In this document: in pieces, positions 19,959-21,309 of the stretch
Layout of the letters: each line of letters opens with the position of its first letter
Position numbering within the stretch: the stretch's first letter is position 1
Assembly: GCA_964518575.1 (NCBI GenBank)
Contig: CAZFGW010000021.1
Location: 1 to 21,309, forward strand
Length of the DNA stretch: 21,309 bases
Direction of reading: 5' to 3'
Source: MGBC163016 sp964518575
GTDB taxonomy: Bacteria > Actinomycetota > Coriobacteriia > Coriobacteriales > Eggerthellaceae
Made by a program: the position numbers and the translations under genes
Notes under the pieces: generated by a model
Database searches by the model: none
Told to the model about the DNA's origin: nothing
Seen by the model: only the letters and a program-made list of their open reading frames with translations

Positions 19959-21299
19959 TCTCAAAAAGTGTGTCCGAAGCTATTATTCATGCGACCTTAG
20001 AACCAGCCCGTTTCTCTCGATCCACTCATGTGGAGTTCGCTCCATTCTGGAGCAGCCGACCCGAACTCGTCGGGCGCTCCATCATCTCTGCATGTCGGCT
20101 TGGAGGTCAAAGCGAACAATCCTTCGACCTCTTCATCGCTCTTCATCGACCTAAGCATCTCAGCTTCGCTCACTTTGAACTCCGAATGCAGGCAGCACCA
20201 CCAGAATGCCGCCTTGGCGCGACGTAGCGTCGTGAGCCCTCGATGGTTCTGGAGCATGAGTCTGATCTGTGAGTTGACCCCTCCCTCGATGGCGTTGTTG
20301 GTGGAATCCCACCTGCCCCCGCGCTCCTCGATCATCTCGATGAAGGTGAACATCGTGCCGTCTTTGATGACCGCATTCAAGGAGCGACGCGCGCTTCTCA
20401 GCCGCTCGTGGGCATACTGCCTGCGCCCATCCTTCAAGGTGAATTCTCGCAAGAAATGCTCCCACTTCGAGCACCACCCTGCATAGTCCGCCATCCACTT
20501 CGCAGCAGCGTCCGCATCCTTCACCCGCGGCAGCCTCTTCGCAAGACCCAGCAGTTCGCGACCGCAATCGAGCTTGGGGTTCATGGTCGTTTTCTTCACT
20601 ACCTGTCGCTTTACGTGCACGAGGCATCGCTGGACGCGCGTATCAGGCCAGATGGCACGTACCGCCTTCTTGAACCCCGTTCCGCCATCTGTGACGACCA
20701 TCAAAGGAGGGGCGACCTTGAGCATGAGGGCAGCCCAGGAAGCAGAGCATTCACTCGTCGCCAGATGCCATGCAACGACATGTTCTTTGGTGCACGCGAT
20801 CAGCACGACGAGCCTCCTTGTGATATAGATGCCGTCGACGAACAGCACATCGAAGACCTCTCCTGTCGGTAAAGGAAGTGGCCACATCTTCCAGAACCTC
20901 TCTGATCTGCGTTCGAAGGTTGCCTTAGAGCAAGACTGCTCTTGAAGCGTCGATTTGCCCATAAGCCACTTCAAGAACGCCTTGAGCTGCTTGGCAGCAT
21001 TGTCGATCCTGTGCGTCATGCTTGCTCCGCATTTCTTGCACCTCCATCTCTGAGCGCCCGATGATGTACTCCCATTCCTCTTCATCGTGGCGCCACAGGC
21101 GGTGCATGTCGGGTTATCCAAGGTCGTCTCCTGTCCATCGACAACTTTTTCTTTGAAAAAGCTATCCTGAACAGGCGTGTCAAGGGAAAACCGGACACAC
21201 ATTTTGAGACTCCGAAAAGTTGGAGCGAATCAACTTATTGGCATGGTATTTCTATCCTGAACTGGGAACTGTTGACCAATTCGGACACACTTTTTGAGA
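19959..21299 (-). mobile_element. IS1249/IS256-type insertion sequence, 1341 bp
   Basis: A single transposase gene lies between perfect 19-bp terminal inverted repeats, TCTCAAAAAGTGTGTCCGA (19959-19977) and its complement (21281-21299). No target duplication of 8-9 bases is evident (left flank GGCTTAGG, right flank ATTAACCC). A second, slightly diverged copy of the right end lies 90 bases inside at 21191-21210. The element sits 60 bases downstream of the tRNA-Pro. Confidence 0.88.
19997..21121 (-). CDS. IS1249-type (IS256 superfamily) transposase
   Basis: 374-aa DDE transposase. The N-terminal zinc ribbon is C6-x2-C9 ... C28-x2-C31 (PTCTACGATMKRNG and RWRCKKCGAS), followed by a short helical region. 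The mutator-type catalytic core has D96 (LFVDGIYI), D145 (VVTDGGTGFKKA) and E279 (NNAIEGGVN), with the CLVHVKRQV motif between the second and third. I start at TTG 21119-21121 because AGGAG lies six to seven bases upstream and the protein then begins MDNPTCTACG. An ATG at 21200-21202 in the same frame lies inside the inner copy of the inverted repeat and has no ribosome site. The gene looks complete. Confidence 0.88.
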   Translation of the reverse strand: MDNPTCTACGATMKRNGSTSSGAQRWRCKKCGASMTHRIDNAAKQLKAFLKWLMGKSTLQEQSCSKATFERRSERFWKMWPLPLPTGEVFDVLFVDGIYITRRLVVLIACTKEHVVAWHLATSECSASWAALMLKVAPPLMVVTDGGTGFKKAVRAIWPDTRVQRCLVHVKRQVVKKTTMNPKLDCGRELLGLAKRLPRVKDADAAAKWMADYAGWCSKWEHFLREFTLKDGRRQYAHERLRSARRSLNAVIKDGTMFTFIEMIEERGGRWDSTNNAIEGGVNSQIRLMLQNHRGLTTLRRAKAAFWWCCLHSEFKVSEAEMLRSMKSDEEVEGLFALTSKPTCRDDGAPDEFGSAAPEWSELHMSGSRETGWF

Positions 21300-21300
21300 A
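21162..21300. repeat. 90-bp-period tandem duplication of the IS right end
   Basis: CTATCCTGAAC occurs at 21162 and 21252, and the inverted-repeat-like CCGGACACACATTTTGAGAC (21191) recurs as TCGGACACACTTTTTGAGAA (21281), both pairs exactly 90 bases apart. The outer copy matches the left terminal repeat perfectly, the inner one with changes. Confidence 0.7.
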
Positions 21301-21309
21301 TTAACCCCA

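Overview
The window looks like a chromosomal segment of an anaerobic, moderately high-GC actinobacterium, most likely Coriobacteriia (Eggerthellaceae-like). This is inference from gene content: Tat-exported molybdopterin reductases with DmsB-type ferredoxins, NrfD anchor and TorD chaperone, T-Q ester (VaFE) adhesin remains with a class B sortase, and an IS1249-type transposase. No rRNA or other marker gene is present to fix the taxon.

Layout. (1) 1-1686: chromosomal backbone on the minus strand. It holds the 5' part of dnaK with a near-consensus promoter, a degenerate 62-bp tandem repeat, and a flavin reductase-like gene. (2) 1840-3245: an integration scar. A tRNA-Pro(CGG) gene with its upstream region breaks off in the T arm. 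It is followed by four iteron-like GTGACCACC repeats, nested inverted repeats, an excisionase-type HTH gene overlapping a small winged-helix replication-type gene, and a coding-like scrap. (3) 3246-5729: an IS3-family element inside a wrecked sortase-anchored adhesin, then a class B sortase. (4) 5737-6684: a DUF134-NifX fusion gene with a His/Cys-rich tail, preceded by two GACATATGTC palindromes. (5) 6914-15876: the metabolic core, two anaerobic reductase modules. Module A is a Tat-exported catalytic subunit, a four-cluster ferredoxin and an NrfD quinol-side membrane subunit, followed by a TorD chaperone. Module B is a tandem-winged-helix regulator, a DmsA-like catalytic subunit with no Tat signal, and a DmsB-like ferredoxin, with no membrane anchor. 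It ends in strong hairpins. (6) 16049-18127: minus-strand DUF389 membrane protein, ICMT-like methyltransferase and a small ORF. (7) 18316-19177: gene debris. A ferredoxin 3' end is fused out of frame to an aldo/keto-reductase 5' fragment, then comes a 59-bp palindromic remnant of the same IS3 element, then a truncated mobile-element protein. (8) 19727-19898: the intact tRNA-Pro(CGG), whose upstream region and first 59 nt are duplicated at 1840-1989. (9) 19959-21299: an IS1249/IS256-type element.

How the genes may work together (inference): module A fits quinol-driven reduction of an extracytoplasmic substrate. TorD would mature the catalytic subunit or subunits, and both reductases need bis-MGD cofactor. 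Module B appears to be a soluble cytoplasmic DmsAB-like reductase that must take electrons from a soluble donor, probably under control of the adjoining regulator. Substrates cannot be read from sequence. The core lies between repeated tRNA-Pro sequences and between oppositely oriented ends of one IS, so it may have been acquired or rearranged as a block.
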